Assembly: GCA_030141605.1 (NCBI GenBank)
Contig: JAQGDQ010000290.1
Coordinates: forward strand, 60,001-124,000
Direction: 5' to 3'
DNA length: 64,000 bases
From: Tubiluchus corallicola
Taxonomy: Eukaryota; Priapulida; Priapulimorpha; Priapulimorphida; Tubiluchidae
Shown here: positions 1-12,616 of the stretch, one piece after another
How the letters are laid out: each line of letters opens with the position of its first letter
Numbering within the stretch: position 1 is the first letter of the stretch
Notes under the pieces: generated by a model
What the model was told of the DNA's origin: nothing
What the model saw: only the letters and a program-made list of their open reading frames with translations
The model's database searches: none
Position numbers and translations under genes: made by a program

Positions 1-530
1 CATTGAAGCAAGCCAAACTTTCCAGACGGGTTGATCTTTCCTTTAATTTTTGCCGAGTTACCACCAAAGCAATGATCTTCTAAGCCATGTGGCGCCAAAT
101 GAAGTGACGTATTTTCACGAAGCCTTTCCACATAGTGTCACGTCACAAATTAGTATAGTGTTTCGCTAAAGAGTACTGCGTTCAAAAGAAATACTATCGC
201 ATGGCCGAAATAATATTGTGTCGTCTTGTGAATGACTTTAATAATGTTTTGTGGAGGTTTTCATGCTAGATTAGTGTTGCAAAAAAACACTCATCCACGT
301 GTCCACGTGTTTATTTAGAGATTCACAGCATCAATGAATTCAACAGGATTGTAGCATTTGTTATTGCATAACAACACTGCAATACATAAACTAAAAGTTA
401 CAATTTTATACGAAAAAATGTCAGCGGATATAATATATATATATACATATAATATAGTATAATATATATAATATATAATATAGGCTATATAATCATTAAA
501 CAAATGTAAAAATGTATACATGTTAATAGT
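1..530. other. Unassigned AT-rich DNA
   Basis: No gene, element border or structured repeat recognised. Contains short TA-rich runs near 430-485. Confidence 0.5.
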
Positions 531-1400
531 TATATATATATATATATATATATATATGATCTTTATTTGCCATTAAACACATTGATAATCACTGCATGAA
601 AACTTTACAGAGATGATCAATCAGTGTTAGTTAATAAAAATTTACACTGCTAAAGGCAAATAAGTCAGTGCAATTTAAACTACTGTGCAGTAATGGAAAG
701 TAACGACGAATGATAATAAAACGTATTTACAACTATTCACAAAAAAATAAAAACTACGATTCAATTAATATGGCCGTGGATATATAAATTCTGAATTAGT
801 GTGTATCTTATCGTGCTGGTGTGATGGTATTTCATATCTGGTTAATATTAATAATTTTAATTTTGTTTTAAATGCTGATAGAGACTTGATTTGTTTAACC
901 TGTAATGGCAGAGAGTTCCAAAGTAGAATTGCTTGCTTGATTATAGAGTTCGTTCCATAGTGGGTATTTGTCCTAATTTGTTTTAGATTACTTGTTCTGC
1001 AATTAACGATTAGATTTGGAAAAAAAGGATTTCTGTTATTCTGGAAGGGTTTGTTGATGTTGTTAATGTATTTAAATATAAAAAGCAGAGTAAAATACTC
1101 CTTGTGTGCTTCAATGATTGGAAATTTTAAAGTTTTTCTTAGGTTAGTTGTTGAAGCTTTGAATTTTTGTCTACCAGCCTTACGTTTGTGTGAGTACCCA
1201 GCTATCAATCACAACGCATAGTTCTGAAGGAGATTTAATTTTAAGTAATTTTCTCTTTTTTGTGAAGAGTGTATATCTATATAAGAAGTGTGGTAGAATT
1301 AAAGCTTTGTATATTAGTGTCCTAGTTTGTTGTGTTAGTTGCCCTTGCCCTACGTGTCGGAGATATGATGTGCTAATTGACAAATTGGGTAAATAAATTA
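531..1400 (-). mobile_element. Non-LTR retrotransposon, 3' end of ORF2 and 3' UTR
   Basis: The minus strand encodes the C-terminal part of a reverse-transcriptase protein. A segment with LTQQTRTLIYKALILPHF (about 1260-1345) is followed in another frame by ILLWNSLPLQVKQIKSLSAF, with the stop at 765-767. Both are typical of the region after the RT domain in LINEs. The 3' UTR runs to AAATAAAGATCAT and then a (TA)n tail (531-557). The frame change shows that the copy is dead. A second copy of the same 3' end lies at 27.4-27.8 kb. Confidence 0.75.
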
Positions 1401-2212
1401 ATAATAATGATAACTTATGGAAGGAATAGTACGATAATTAAGTATATATATATATATGCCGTTCATCACTTTTAAGCGTTATGTTGTTTCATTTCGCTTA
1501 AGCAAGCTATTTTATCAGTGTTTGATTTCAAAAGTTCAGACCTCATGCACCAGCCGCTTTGCCTGAACAGAAATGTCCCATTCAAAATATCTTTATTCGC
1601 TTATGAAGTTGAATTTTACAAATTCGCCTTGCAGGGTTGATAGGTCATAGAGGGATTCGTAGTGAGGTCAACACAATTCAGCCTGCCAAACATGGAGTTC
1701 ACGAGGGTCAAATATAATAGCCGATGACCGCTTAAGGGTCTTTTAAATTGCATCAGTTCTGCAGAAGCAGGTAGGGGGTCAGAAAACGCTTACTTTCTTT
1801 TAGCTTAATGTTCGTTTTATTTGGCTTAATTTCCTTTTCTTTGCTTGTTTGAGGTTGCTTAACATTGTTTTCTTACATAGTTTATTTGGTTGGTATTTAT
1901 TTTGTGCATGGGTTGATTTTGGCAATGGTAGCTCACATCACATTAACCAAGGCTGATCTATTAGAAACGTTTGTTGAAAACGTGCTTGGATGCTGTGGAG
2001 TTATTGATTTTGTTCCAACAATCTGGCATATTTCAAATTTGTGTTCAAGATTATTTCTGTGAGAATACTTCATTGTTCCTGCTAAACATGGACTGAAGGG
2101 TAATTCTGAGTATTACAACTGGAAGAGACATTTAATTAGGAATTAGGTTTTGTATGCTTCTTGGATTTGGCGATAGACAATAGCTGTTACAGAAAACAAA
2201 AGGAGAGACATA

Positions 2213-2873
2213 GAGCACATCACTAACACTCAGTCACGCTCGAACAAAAGAGCACATCACTAACACTCACTCACGCTCGAAAAAAGAGCACATCACTAAC
2301 ACTCACTCACGCTCGAAAAAAGAGCACATCACTAACACTCACTCACGCTCGAACAAAAGAGCACATCACTAACACTCACTCACGCTCGAAAAAAGAGCAC
2401 ATCACTAACACTCAGTCACGCTCGAACAAAAGAGCACATCACTAACACTCACTCACGCTCGAAAAAAGAGCACATCACTAACACTCACTCATGCTCGAAC
2501 AAAAGAGCACATCAGTAACACTCTCTCACGGTCGAACAAAAGAGCACATCACTAACACTCACTCACGCTCGAACAAAAGAGCACATCACTAACACTCACT
2601 CACGCTCGAACAAAAGAGCACATCACTAACACTCACTCACGCTCGAACAAAAGAGCACATCACTAACACTCACTCACGCTCGAACAAAAGAGCACATCAC
2701 TAACACTCACTCATGCTCGAACAAAAGAGCACATCACTAACACTCACTCACGCTCGAACAAAAGAGCACATCACTAACACTCACTCACGCTCGAACAAAA
2801 GAGCACATCACTAACACTCACTCACGCTCGAACAAAAGAGCACATCACTTGTACTCACTCAAGCTCGAAAAAA
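2213..2873. repeat. Minisatellite, 36-37-bp unit, about 18 copies
   Basis: Tandem copies of GAGCACATCACTAACACTCA plus CTCACGCTCGAACAAAA. Two versions of the joint (GAACAAAA and GAAAAAA) alternate in the left half; the right half is homogeneous. The last unit is degenerate. Confidence 0.95.
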
Positions 2874-4022
2874 CGGAGGCAGGTAAAGAGGTACTCGCAC
2901 TCGCCAGTGATACAATATTGTCTTGCTGCTTCTGATATTGAGAGCATAATGTAAGATTGTAACAATATATCATTAATGTGATTCAGGTACATTGTACACC
3001 TGATCTAACTGAACTGAAAGCAAAGACGAAACAAGTATTCCCCATTGCAGTTCGTCCCTTACGCCCAGGGTATCCGCGCTTACAGTCATTATGAGTGAAC
3101 TGCGTCCTAATCAATTCGTACGTTGATAGAATATGTGCTTAATTGGCCTTTTCAAAGTTACTGTCGTTCTACAAGCGCATGAAAACACCAGAGGGTAGAC
3201 AAAAACTTCTAGCTGTTCATGATTCCAAGCTATAATTTTGTTCAATAGACTAGTTTGTTGGTTTGTCATTTCGGAAAGACGTGCTGTTGTTCTGTAGAAA
3301 TCGCAGGGCATTTTGACAAATTGGCTTGAATTCGATCTTTTGAGTACGTGATTGATGCGTGTTCGTCCATTGGAAAGAAGTCACTTGAATACACGTCCAT
3401 TAACACTTCATGAGCTGACTCCATTTATATGGCTCAAGATTATTGATTATTTTGATGCGACGTTCTCTTTTATAACTTGAGTCGCTGTCTAGAGAGGCTT
3501 CAGATAAGTGTGAATCTTATTGATTTTTCGAAACTTACATCACCTGAATTTCTGAAATTATTTGTGAAAATGAAAAATGTTCTGACAATTAATCTTCTAA
3601 ATGAACTGAACCATTTTATTTATAGTGAAATAAAAACGATAAATAGCACCCATTTAGGAAAAGGCATGTTTATCATTCAGACACAAATATCTGAAAAGTT
3701 TCGACACAGTTAAGGCCATGTTCACTCAACAATCCACCTAAATAAAAATACAGTGTAAAAAAATACAAAAATCAACATTGTTGGAAGACAAATACTAAAT
3801 TCTAAACTTACAGATTGTGTGATTCAAAGCCAAATGACAGAAAAATAAACTTATGTCACTCCAATACTATTCACTCTCTGTGCAATGCCTGTGCGTGGTT
3901 TTTTATAGTGTAAATCCAATTTATTTTAATGATTTAAATTATAACTAGCAACTTGAGGAAAGTTGAGTTTTGAATTTCGAGGCCTGTTACTGATTTAGGT
4001 TGTGTTTTGAGTTTATTAATAT
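2874..4022. other. Unassigned DNA
   Basis: No supported gene. A 78-codon AT-rich frame at 3477-3713 has no recognisable domain and is probably chance. Confidence 0.5.
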
Positions 4023-4427
4023 TGAGCTGAACACGGAAAGGTGCATTATACAGTTCTATTTATAGGCACCAGGCCAGCCAACCTACAGGTAATGTTATGA
4101 CCTCCACTTTAAACTAGGAAGCCCATAACATTACCTGCGATTGGTTGAGCAGTGGTTTCCTGTGGAAAATCGTCAGTTGTCTTTTGGTTGTCGTGGAATG
4201 CACTTCTCCTGTCTGCCTGCCGAGTGTCGAGGATTCCGTAGGGTTTGAAGCATTGTCATCAGGTTTTTTTCTATTGTGTTGTTCTTCTCAGCCGTCCCTT
4301 TTGAATTCTAAGTTTTGGTTTTGTTGTTTCTTTTTTTTAATCTCTGCAGTGTCTGTTATGCAGCGCTTACCGCATCACCGATGGTGGGCCGTAAGGCTAT
4401 CTACCGGGTCGAACCCCGGAACAATAT
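4023..4427. mobile_element. SINE-like repeat with hairpin and B-box, copy 1
   Basis: It aligns over its whole length with 47686-48096, from GAGCTGAACA to CCGGAACAATAT. Near the left end is a perfect 14-bp inverted repeat (4086-4099 and 4124-4137, loop 24 nt). Near the right end is GGGTCGAACCCCGG, which resembles a pol III B-box or T-arm on either strand. This suggests a tRNA-related promoter, but no A-box was identified. Confidence 0.6.
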
Positions 4428-6026
4428 TTTGGATGTTTTCCACAATGCTACGATTTTAAAATGCTTATTAACTCAAAAATTTTCAAATCTGTCAGTAAAA
4501 TAGTAGTTTCTCATTTTCGTAGTCTCTGCATTATTATAATTGTGCCCACTTATTATAAAAGACTTCTTCAGTCCTGTTTCGTTCAAGAAAATTGACAGTT
4601 TTTATGTGTTTGAAGGAAAGCACAAGTCACTCAGTGTGTTGGGTTTATTTTACTGTTATCACTTAGACTTAGAAAAATATAAAAAGATATTTGAAAAAAA
4701 CTGTCTTTAAAGCACAAATTTGGAATATACTACCGCTGAATAAAAATTTTCAGGCGTGATGGTTGCTGCCATTCAGTTAAAAATCATGACGCAACTGGGA
4801 GACTTCGTGACTTTACGTAAGCGCGGGCTGCTTAAACTAATTCAAACTTTTGCAACTTATCCAATGTTCAGGCAAAAATATACAAAATTACCTACCTGTT
4901 TTTTTTTGTAAAAACTTGTTACACTTTTGACGAAGATTGACAGTGCGATACTTTCCTTCAAGACGAATGACGTCACTGAAAATGGCAGCGCCCAAGCATG
5001 AAGTGAACGCCACCTTAAAGTGATTTTACTAGTCACACGAGGCGCTTATTGCAGTTTTATTACTAAATTCTTCCAACATTTTTTCGCAAACATTGAAGTC
5101 TGACTTCCCAGAAGACTTGACCTTTTCTTTAAATAATGTGTCCTGAACTGGAAATTTTTTTTCATTAAGTTCGACATTCGCTTATGGATTGACAGCATTG
5201 TAGTTTGTCTGACCTGACAGATTACAGATTTTACATTGTGAATACGTGCCACCTTTCTTCTTTTGGGGTAAAACGCAGATCTGCAGTAAATTTTAAAGAG
5301 CTCTGTTGATTTTTACATTTTGTAATTTGTCGCGAACAGCCTGCAACTGACGTTGTCTAATGAGCCTGTCGACTTTTCTGTTCAATTTCTCAAGTATTTC
5401 ACGCCATTTTCAAGTTCATCGCAAACTAAACGTGCAAAGCGCATGCGCGTCAAAATTTTTGGATTGTTCAATTTTAACTATTTTTTTTAACCTTTTGCCT
5501 AACTAGAGATTGTAATAATTCTGTTTTTATAACGGATTACATCTGTTTTGAGACTCTCAACTATATGATGTTTTAAATTATTTGGCTACATGTTGAGACA
5601 GTAATTATAACATAAATTGTAGTTATATTTTTTGTTTATGGCTATTGAATTTCGCGCTAAAATTTTGGCGTATCTATGCCGTGTTGCACGGAATGAGTGC
5701 GGTCCCCATGGAAACAATTTTTGCCGACGTAAAACGTGCGGACAGAAAAGTCGGCGTCTGTGTGTGTCTGTGTGGACGCAGTGGAAACGCGGCCTAATAT
5801 GCCGTGATTGCATAACGCATGTTAATGCATCATTACCAGTTAAATTTTGTAATATTCAGAAATGCAACGGGTTACAGTATTTAACGAAAAATTGTGTGCA
5901 ACATTACGTGCACAGTAAAAAAATGGTATTCATCGTTTGCTAGTTAGAAGAAAGACACTTCTACATTACTTAGAAGAAATACTTAATCCTGGCGAAATTC
6001 ATATCATATCAATATTATTGGAAGAT
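4428..6026. other. Unassigned DNA
   Basis: No gene seen. The GC-richer stretch 5640-5800 is open for about 100 codons but without recognisable similarity; its G/C-rich words suggest an old transposon. Confidence 0.45.
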
Positions 6027-6034
6027 CTTCTAAT

Positions 6035-6404
6035 TAGGGGTGAGCGAATTTGTGACTTTCGAATTCGAATCGAACCGAACTTCAGTGTTTCGAATTCGAA
6101 CCGAATTCGAATTGAGATTGAACGATTTTCGAACAAGTTTTCGAACCACCAGTAAAAATTAGTCTTACAAAGATCATGTGTATCACTAGATTTTGTTCTG
6201 CTATAAAACGACTAGTAATTTGTTTAAAATTGTGCACAGAAATCACTGCTAAATTACGCTAATTGCATGTTGTTTCAATCGTTTTAGTGATCAGGAACAT
6301 ATGTGATTGAAGTGCTGAATTATTCGAATCTATAGTTTTGGGTTCGAATCGAGTTCGAACTAAAAAAAACTCGTTCGAACTCGAACATTCGATGCTCACC
6401 CCTA
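6035..6404. mobile_element. hAT-type MITE with target-site duplication
   Basis: Perfect 11-bp terminal inverted repeats (TAGGGGTGAGC at 6035 and GCTCACCCCTA ending 6404) are flanked by an exact 8-bp direct repeat, CTTCTAAT (6027-6034 and 6405-6412). An 8-bp duplication is characteristic of hAT transposons. The 370-bp interior has no coding capacity and contains many short palindromes built from TTCGAATTCGAA, so the element must be mobilised in trans. Confidence 0.9.
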
Positions 6405-6569
6405 CTTCTAATTAGTGTTAGATGTGAGGGCAGACTGTGTGATTTATTTCCACAAATAAGGGAATACCTCAAGGAGACTGCCTTTTTTTCGCATTTGTTT
6501 TGTTAGTCCTGTTTTTTTCACTCTTTATTTTGCTACAGCATTAATGGACAGTATACCCGGAAAAGAACT

Positions 6570-6904
6570 TTGTGACCACAATTATACAAATCTGGGTCCA
6601 GAAAAGTTACTATGGGGAACAGAATTAGAACACAATTGGGCTAATAAAACGAAATCAGGATCTGTACAATAAACTCAATACAGAGGAATGGACAATTAAA
6701 ACCAAAAGGAGACGATTAAGGTGGATAGGACGTGTTATGCGACTACCAGATGACAATCTATTAAAGTTAGCTTTCAAAGAAGCACAGCAGAAAGAAAAGA
6801 AACCGGAAGGAGGACAGCTGCTGACTTACATCAATTTCATTCAAAAAGATGTTAACAACACACCATTATATATCAAATACAGAGACATGGAAGGTTGCGG
6901 GTGA
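6570..6904 (+). mobile_element. Non-LTR retrotransposon C-terminal fragment (RTE/jockey type)
   Basis: The sequence encodes KRRRLRWIGRVMRLPDDN followed by a basic tail. This is the familiar R-R-L-R-W-x-G-H-V-x-R-M-P-D-D block at the C-terminus of many LINE proteins. Frameshifts and stops lie upstream, so it is a relic. Confidence 0.65.
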
Positions 6905-7259
6905 CAGGGCAGCATAGAGTAAAGTGAACAAGAGGGTCATGTCAAACGACGTGTCACTCCAGAGAGATGAGAGAGATATGTCACATATTTCATATAAATA
7001 AACGAATTTCTCTTCACGCAGGTGGCCTTTCATATGGCCCATGTTCTTATTGCAAGGTTATGAGTTTTCGTAATAAGTTTGTTATGAGCAATATGACGAT
7101 AGTATGAAGAGCAGCGATAAATATGCGAGGAATGATAGGTTCTAAAATAAGGTTTGTTTAACAGGTTTATGACAGAAAGAAACTGAAACGCTGTCTGAGA
7201 CACAGTGCGAGAAATGTGATGTAAAATTTACTTATATAGCGAACTACATCATTTAAAAT

Positions 7260-7680
7260 CTCAGCACGCTGAACAACAAAATACATTTAAAATTCATAAG
7301 AAACACAAAATTTTAAAAACATTATAAATGAAAAATAATTCATCGTAAAAAAATACAATTTAAACAAACGTGTTTTAAGACGTTGTTTAAAACAATCTAA
7401 TGAATTTGTAGACCGTATAGCAACAGGTAAATTATTCGGGAGACGTACAACACAGGCAGAAAAAGTTGTTTCACCACAGAATACTGTATTAGGAATTGGC
7501 TGATGTAAATTAATTTGTTCATTAGCATTAGAACGAAGTGTTCGGTCTGTGTTACAGCGTATTAAAAGGTCAGTAGGTACGCAGGTGCCACACCGTATTT
7601 TAAATTGAATTCGGAACTTTATCGGCAACCAATGTAACTCTCTTAGAATGGGTGTAAACTGTGTAAGTTTCGTTTCAGGC
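7260..7680 (-). mobile_element. CR1/L2-like retrotransposon C-terminal fragment
   Basis: The minus strand encodes LHWLPIKFRIQFKI, then CGETTFSACVVRLPNNLP and SLDCFKQRLKTRLFKLYF. The L-H-W-L-P-I...R-I-x-F-K and F-K-x-x-L-K-T-x-L-F patterns mark the C-terminal region of CR1/L2-type LINEs. A short frameshift separates the first block from the rest. Confidence 0.75.
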
Positions 7681-7689
7681 TGTTTATAG

Positions 7690-10004
7690 TAGAGGCTCTA
7701 TGTAATCTCATATCGCTCTAGAAATCAAATCATCGAATCATTAATTACAGATCGTGTTCCTCTTAATTAGTGAAATGAGATTTTCGCGTGCATGTTGCGA
7801 GAAACTCAAATTGTAGAACTTGCCTTTTAAATTAGTTCTACCTTATTAATTTTCTGATCACGTCACCATGTCGTTTTGTTTCTTCTGTTTTTGTTTGTTT
7901 TACCTGTGCTAAGCTGATTATTGTCGTGATTTACACTAGTGCAAATCAAAGACTGGGTTTATATTTCACATGAATAATTCATTGTGATTAACACTTATGG
8001 TTTGCTTGGCTTTAACGTACAAAAGCTCAATTAAATAGACTTTAATTATAGAGGTTGTCTCAAAGGTCAGCATACACTTTCATATCGAATTTTCTTTTTA
8101 AAATTTTCTCCAATCTCAGCAAGCTCTCACGTGAATCAAAAGGGGCCTTTGATAATTTTTTTATTTAATTGTTGTCTGAAACCACGTTGCTATGACTACC
8201 ACAGCAATGTTAGAAATGAGGCCCTTCCATGACTAACTGAATCTCAGCGGAAATCAGAACACCATATGAAATACGCCATTTTCCCATTGTAACATGTAAT
8301 TTTTCAGCAAGATGCAGCCCTTTTTCTCCACTCATGGGCGTGAGAGACTTTCTCAATGCAATATGCCCGACATGCCAGTTGGACTGGTCTCTGAAGCTCC
8401 TTAAGACCCTGAAGAAGGTAGAGAAAATGGCAAGGGATACTAGTGCAGTAGTTCTTTTCAGCTTTTCGTCTTATTTGACTAAAAGAATTGCTCAAGGTTT
8501 TAGTTCATCTGTACTAATTTTCAAACACTTTGTTTTGATATGGAAATGTAAAGTTTATAGTGACTTCTGAGTCACTCTGTATTATAACATCCAAGGTTGC
8601 CCTTTGTTACCGATCATCCAGAAAGGGAGCGTTTCTCTGCTCAGTCCTGCCAAGTGCTCATGGGATGCAAAGGTCAAGCAGCGCTAAGCTTAGTTAGCAA
8701 ATAAATGGATGACATTGGAAAAAACTACGATTTTGTCTGCCATGCATCCATGCTATTATCTATGTGAGGGAGGATGTATACTTTTGCAATGGCATCTCTG
8801 CCGAGCCAGTGTCTAAAAGTATTGCCGTAGATCATTGGCTAGATTTCGGTCCTGCCATTGCAATTCAATATTAGCAGTATATTATATATTCCAGCTTGCA
8901 AATGATCGAACTGTATAAAATACCTATATTTTATAATGCCCCAAGAGCTCTAAGTCGTCCAACATGCCTTCATGTATTAACATATAAATCTACTTATGAG
9001 CAGATGAAAAACAGATACTCAGTTTACATTATTGGCCGTCCAGATCCAGTAGGACTATGGCATTAGTGAGCACTGAAAAGGAAGCCAGTTTTTTGCAAAA
9101 GAATGATATTGATAAAAGACTGTGTCATGAAGCTTTTGTCGGGCTGAATGCTCCAGGCTGTTATTGCTCGTATTTCTTCATTTGATATAGGCTAGCTGAT
9201 ATGACGTATTTTACCAAATTACGAGGGATTACAACCTCTGTGTACAGTTACATTAATTCACGTTTGCAAGTGTAATGCGAGACTACTGTCAGTTGTTAGC
9301 CACTCTGGCTCGGTTAACGGAAAACCGGACGATTGTGTACACATTCGTTCAGAATAAAGAATGCTCTAAAATATTGAAAACTACAATAGCTTTTTTAATA
9401 AATAATAATTACCTCGGATACTCAATTTTCGTTAAACTTTCAAATGTACGCGCGGCTCAGTGAATCTACTAAGATTGGCAGCGGCGCCTTTTTTTCACAT
9501 CCGCATGGCCGACAAATAGAAGGCGGTACCGTGATAAGCATGATCATGAACTGCAGTGTTAGCTTCTGACGTCATATGATGTAAAGCCTATTTTTTGTGA
9601 CATCATGCGTTTAAACAGTAACATTTATGCAAATGTGTTTGATGCGCGAGGGAAGATGCCTGCCATTGCTCAAACTGTTGTTAGTTTCTGAGGCAATAGC
9701 TGTGTTCGGTTAATTAACTTTCTAAGCTAATTATTCAAATATAATAAACAATTGCTAACTTTTATAGGTAAGAAAATGTATATTTTGCACGGCGCAATGA
9801 AAAGCTCAACTTTCACCAAACTTCTACTCATATAACTCGTCAGGAATACGATTTTTTGCTATAGAAAGATCTACAGGTACACGTCATACACAACTCCAGG
9901 GGGCGGTTTATTTTATTTGATGTAATGCTTTGTTTTTAATCAAGTTTTTAGTTGTGCCTAAATTAAAACACGTGAATTAAAACAATGTTTTCGTCATTTG
10001 TATG
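7690..10004. other. Unassigned DNA
   Basis: No coding or repeat structure that I can support. Open frames at 8334-8570 and 9275-9463 lack domain features. Confidence 0.5.
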
Positions 10005-11690
10005 GTGCAGGGTGCTCAGGGGTGCAGCGCATTGGTCAACAGGCTGCTCGCTTCGTCTTGGCCAGTTTTGCTTAGCGGTGCAGCGCATTGGTCAACAGGC
10101 TGCTCGCTTCGTCTTGGCCAGTTTTGCTTAGCGGTGCAGCGCATTGGTCAACAGGCTGCTCGCTTCGTCTTGACCAGTTTTGCTTAGCGGTACAGCGCAT
10201 TGGTCAACAAGCTGCTCGCTTCGTCTTGGCCAGTTTTCCTTAGTGGTGCAGCGCATTGGTCAACAGGCTGCTCGCTTCGTCTTGGTCAGTTTTCCTTAGC
10301 GGTGCAGCGCATTGGTCAACAAGCTGCTCGCTTCATCTTGACCAGTTTTGCTTAGCGGTGCAGCGCATTGGTCAACAAGCTGCTCGCTTCATCTTGGTCA
10401 GTTTTCCTTAGCGGTGCAGCGCATTGGTCAACAAGCTGCTCGCTTCATCTTGGTCAGTTTTCCTTAGCGGTGCAGCGCATTGGTCAACAAGCTGCTCGCT
10501 TCGTCTTGACCAGTTTTGCTTAGCGGTGCAGCGCATTGGTCAACAGGCTGCTCGCTTCGTCTTGACCAGTTTTGCTTAGCGGTGCAGCGCTTTGGTCAAC
10601 AGGCTGCTCGCTTCATCTTGACCAGTTTTGCTTAGCGGTGCAGCGCTTTGGTCAACAGGCTGCTCGCTTCGTCTTGTCCAGTTTTGCTTAGCGGTGCAGC
10701 GCATTGGTCAACAAGCTGCTCGCTTCATCTTGACCAGTTTTGCTTAGCGGTGCAGCGCTTTGGTCAACAGGCTGCTCGCTTCGTCTTGTCCAGTTCTGCT
10801 TAGCGGAGCAGCGCATTGGTCAACAAGCTGCTCGCTTCATCTTGACCAGTTTTGCTTAGCGGTGCAGCGCTTTGGTCAACAGGCTGCTCGCTTCGTCTTG
10901 ACCAGTTTTGCTTAGCGGTGCAGCGCTTTGGTCAACAGGCTGCTCGCTTCGTCTTGACCAGTTTTGCTTAGCGGTGCAGTGCATTGGTCAACAAGCTGCT
11001 CGCTTCATCTTGACCAGTTTTGCTTAGCGGTGCAGCGCTTTGGTCAACAGGCTGCTCGCTTCGTCTTGTCCAGTTTTGCTTAGCGGTGCAGCGCATTGGT
11101 CAACAAGCTGCTCGCTTCATCTTGACCAGTTTTGCTTAGCGGTGCAGCGCTTTGGTCAACAGGCTGCTCGCTTCGTCTTGTCCAGTTCTGCTTAGCGGAG
11201 CAGCGCATTGGTCAACAAGCTGCTCGCTTCATCTTGACCAGTTTTGCTTAGCGGTGCAGCGCTTTGGTCAACAGGCTGCTCGCTTCGTCTTGACCAGTTT
11301 TGCTTAGCGGTGCAGCGCTTTGGTCAACAGGCTGCTCGCTTCGTCTTGACCAGTTTTGCTTAGCGGTGCAGTGCATTGGTCAACAAGCTGCTCGCTTCAT
11401 CTTGACCAGTTTTGCTTAGCGGTGCAGCGCTTTGGTCAACAGGCTGCTCGCTTCGTCTTGTCCAGTTTTGCTTAGCGGTGCAGCGCTTTGGTCAACAGGC
11501 TGCTCGCTTCGTCTTGACCAGTTTTGCTTAGCGGTACAGCGCATTGGTCAACAGGCTGCTCGCTTCATCTTGACCAGTTTTGCTTAGCGGTGCAGCGCTT
11601 TGGTCAACAGGCTGCTCGCTTCGTCTTGTCCAGTTTTGCTTAGCGGTGCAGCGCATTGGTCAACAAGCTGCTCGCTTCATCTTGACCAGG
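10005..11690. repeat. Minisatellite, 56-bp unit, about 30 copies with higher-order structure
   Basis: The unit contains CAGCGCATTGGTCAACAGGC, TGCTCGCTTCGTCTTG and CCAGTTTTGCTTAGCGGTG. Variant sites (CATTGG/CTTTGG, AGGC/AAGC, TTCGTC/TTCATC, GACC/GTCC) form a pattern that repeats with a 392-bp (7-unit) period in the right half. Confidence 0.95.
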
Positions 11691-12230
11691 TTCTTTGGGT
11701 ACGTTTCTACTGAAAGGGTATGCAACCTATGCAGGTCAACTTACATTTTGGACATATTCCAGATATATACGGAATACAAGGCGCTAAATATGTCTAGGGT
11801 GTGAATTACTATATGTCTGAATTACTGAACATATTGATACTGAAGTGTCCTGGTCACCTAGTGAGTAATTTAACAAAAATCCATTTACCAGGTGTCCTGG
11901 TTTTCAAATGCTTGACTTTACCATATAGTTACCATGTAGGTTATATGAAATTTTTCGTTTAAACAAGTATTTTGTTGCCAAGTTGCAAGGTTACTTATTA
12001 AGCGAGGCCTAATAAACGACTAACTGCTAGTACGTACTGTATTCTGAATTACTATATGCTGTGGAATATCTCCACCGATTTAATTAACAAGTGTTCAGCA
12101 TGCCGTTCAAGCTGCATTTATAAATTGTTTGTTGTTGGTCAAATTTTTGCTGTCAGAATCAAAGTGCATTGACAGAAGTGTAACACTGAGCTGAGCGGGC
12201 TTAATTACAGGCACAATATTTAAATAAAAT

Positions 12231-12616
12231 AGGCGGAGGAGTTGCACAAGGCAGCCAACGGCTAGAGGGCGGAGGAGGTCAAGTGATCCAACGGCCATGT
12301 GTGGAGGAGTAAACCTTCCAAATCAGGAGTGGAGCCCCGAAGGCGGACCAGTGCAGCATGCTCACTGACTCCGGCAGCTCCTGCAGCCAACCTGGTGCCA
12401 AACGTATCGCTCCGCTTTGCTTTGGACTACACCAGCGAGGAAGAGAGGGGGTTCCTGTTGTCTGGGCAACTCAGGATCTCCATACACCTTGCCCAGGCGT
12501 GCGCCCTGGAGACGTTCAAAGATCGGACTGCTCAGTCACAGTCGACGCTGCAGCTCCATCAATGTGATCAATGGCTCTCTTGGCGCACACTCCATTGTCT
12601 TCCGAGACAGAAGGAT
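12231..12616 (+). mobile_element. SINE body copy, 5' truncated
   Basis: This copy shares the body of the 41.1-41.7 kb element in the opposite orientation, from AGGCGGAGGAG to GAGACAGAAGGAT, and lacks the 5S head. It keeps a 30-nt segment that is deleted in the 41-kb copy. Apparent open frames across it are a by-product of its GC-rich sequence. Confidence 0.8.

Noticed and set aside
2213-2873. Possible CRISPR-like array (regular short repeats)
   Set aside because: The repeats are directly tandem without unique spacers, and the DNA is eukaryotic; it is a minisatellite.
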